64,000 bases of DNA from contig NZ_QXXA01000006.1 in NCBI RefSeq assembly GCF_009911265.1, forward strand, positions 62,001-126,000. Reading direction: 5' to 3'. Both the position numbers and the translations under genes were made by a program. The notes below the pieces were generated by a model, which did not search any database, had not been told where the DNA came from, and saw only the letters and a program-made list of their open reading frames with translations. Position 1 is the stretch's first letter, and the number at the start of each line of letters is the position of its first letter. Of the stretch, positions 63,777 through 64,000 are shown one piece after another. This DNA comes from Senegalia massiliensis (lineage in GTDB: Bacteria; Bacillota; Clostridia; Tissierellales; SIT17).

Positions 63777-64000
63777 CTCCAAACTCCTCTAATACAGTTT
63801 TTGCAAGTTCTAATCCTAGTTCTTCTGCTTCACTAATTTTTGAACTCTTTGTTTTTCTAACTAATTTTTTACCATCTTCATCTCCAAATAATGTGTCAAG
63901 AATTATTTCATCACCATTTATAGTTGCATATGCTCCTATTGGTATATGACAGCCTCCATTAACACCTTTTAAAAATGCTCTTTCAGCTTTTACTTGAATA
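63769..64000 (-). CDS. hemC: Porphobilinogen deaminase, C-terminal part (runs off the window)
   Basis: The minus-strand frame enters from the right edge and ends at TAA 63769-63771. It reads in part IQVKAERAFLKGVNGGCHIP then IGAYATINGDEIILDTLFGD. NGGCHIPIGAYA contains the cysteine that holds the dipyrromethane cofactor, which makes hydroxymethylbilane from four porphobilinogens. The 77 C-terminal residues in the window end [15 protein letters not shown]. It overlaps the start of cobA-hemD (GATGAATAA), so it is coupled and upstream in the same operon. The N-terminus is beyond the window. Confidence 0.95.
   Translation of the reverse strand, partial: IQVKAERAFLKGVNGGCHIPIGAYATINGDEIILDTLFGDEDGKKLVRKTKSSKISEAEELGLELAKTVLEEFGDE

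Overview
The window is very AT-rich, with strong AGGAGG-type ribosome binding sites, many TTG and GTG starts, and gene families typical of strictly anaerobic, low-GC Firmicutes. These include a V-type ATPase operon, sodium:neurotransmitter-type symporters, the AmmeMemoRadiSam trio, YgiQ, several amino/oligopeptidases and a c-di-GMP-I riboswitch. The best guess is a peptide- and amino-acid-fermenting member of Clostridia/Tissierellia; the species cannot be read from the sequence.

Layout. 0-25 kb is ordinary chromosome. It holds an AcuI/YhdH-type reductase, an NSS transporter with its 32-residue MetS-like subunit, YgiQ, a FAD-dependent NADH oxidase/CoA-disulfide reductase, a second NSS transporter that appears to start at AUU, and S9 and M29 peptidases. 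A c-di-GMP riboswitch then precedes a FabH-like protein and a chemoreceptor, followed by an NhaC antiporter, an ABC-F protein, a TcyP cystine carrier, a membrane MutS-like ATPase and AmmeMemoRadiSam. 25-30 kb holds an ECF sigma factor with a DUF4179 anti-sigma partner and a lipoprotein plus a large M28 peptidase lipoprotein.

30-41 kb is the exceptional region: a compact locus that looks like a quorum-regulated RiPP (ribosomally made, modified peptide) system. A divergent HTH-TPR (RRNPP-type) regulator faces a 39-codon gene for a secreted signal-like peptide. Behind that peptide, on the minus strand, come a radical SAM/SPASM maturase, an ABC exporter without a C39 peptidase domain, a subtilase fused to a DUF1611-like P-loop domain, an acyl carrier protein, two mini-genes of 16 and 14 codons sharing the start MDIILPNAKA, a pair of divergent GNAT-like proteins, two tandem precursor genes with the same 27-residue leader and different Cys-containing cores, and, after terminators, a second GNAT pair. 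Neither the precursors nor the mini-genes are long enough to be found by routine gene calling. A CPBP-family membrane protein beyond the regulator may give immunity or process the signal.

41-44 kb is patchy: a small membrane protein, a truncated sugar-phosphate isomerase remnant joined to a CofE-like ligase gene, and an ECF sigma/zinc anti-sigma pair bracketed by two copies of a 32-bp terminator sequence. 44-53 kb is a complete nine-gene V-type ATPase operon. 53-59 kb carries a methyltransferase, two ABC-F proteins and an uncharacterised membrane protein. 59-64 kb is a tetrapyrrole operon (hemC, fused cobA-hemD, hemB, hemL), with a VOC protein and a glycine-zipper protein downstream. No tRNA, rRNA, CRISPR array, intact insertion sequence or phage gene was recognised.
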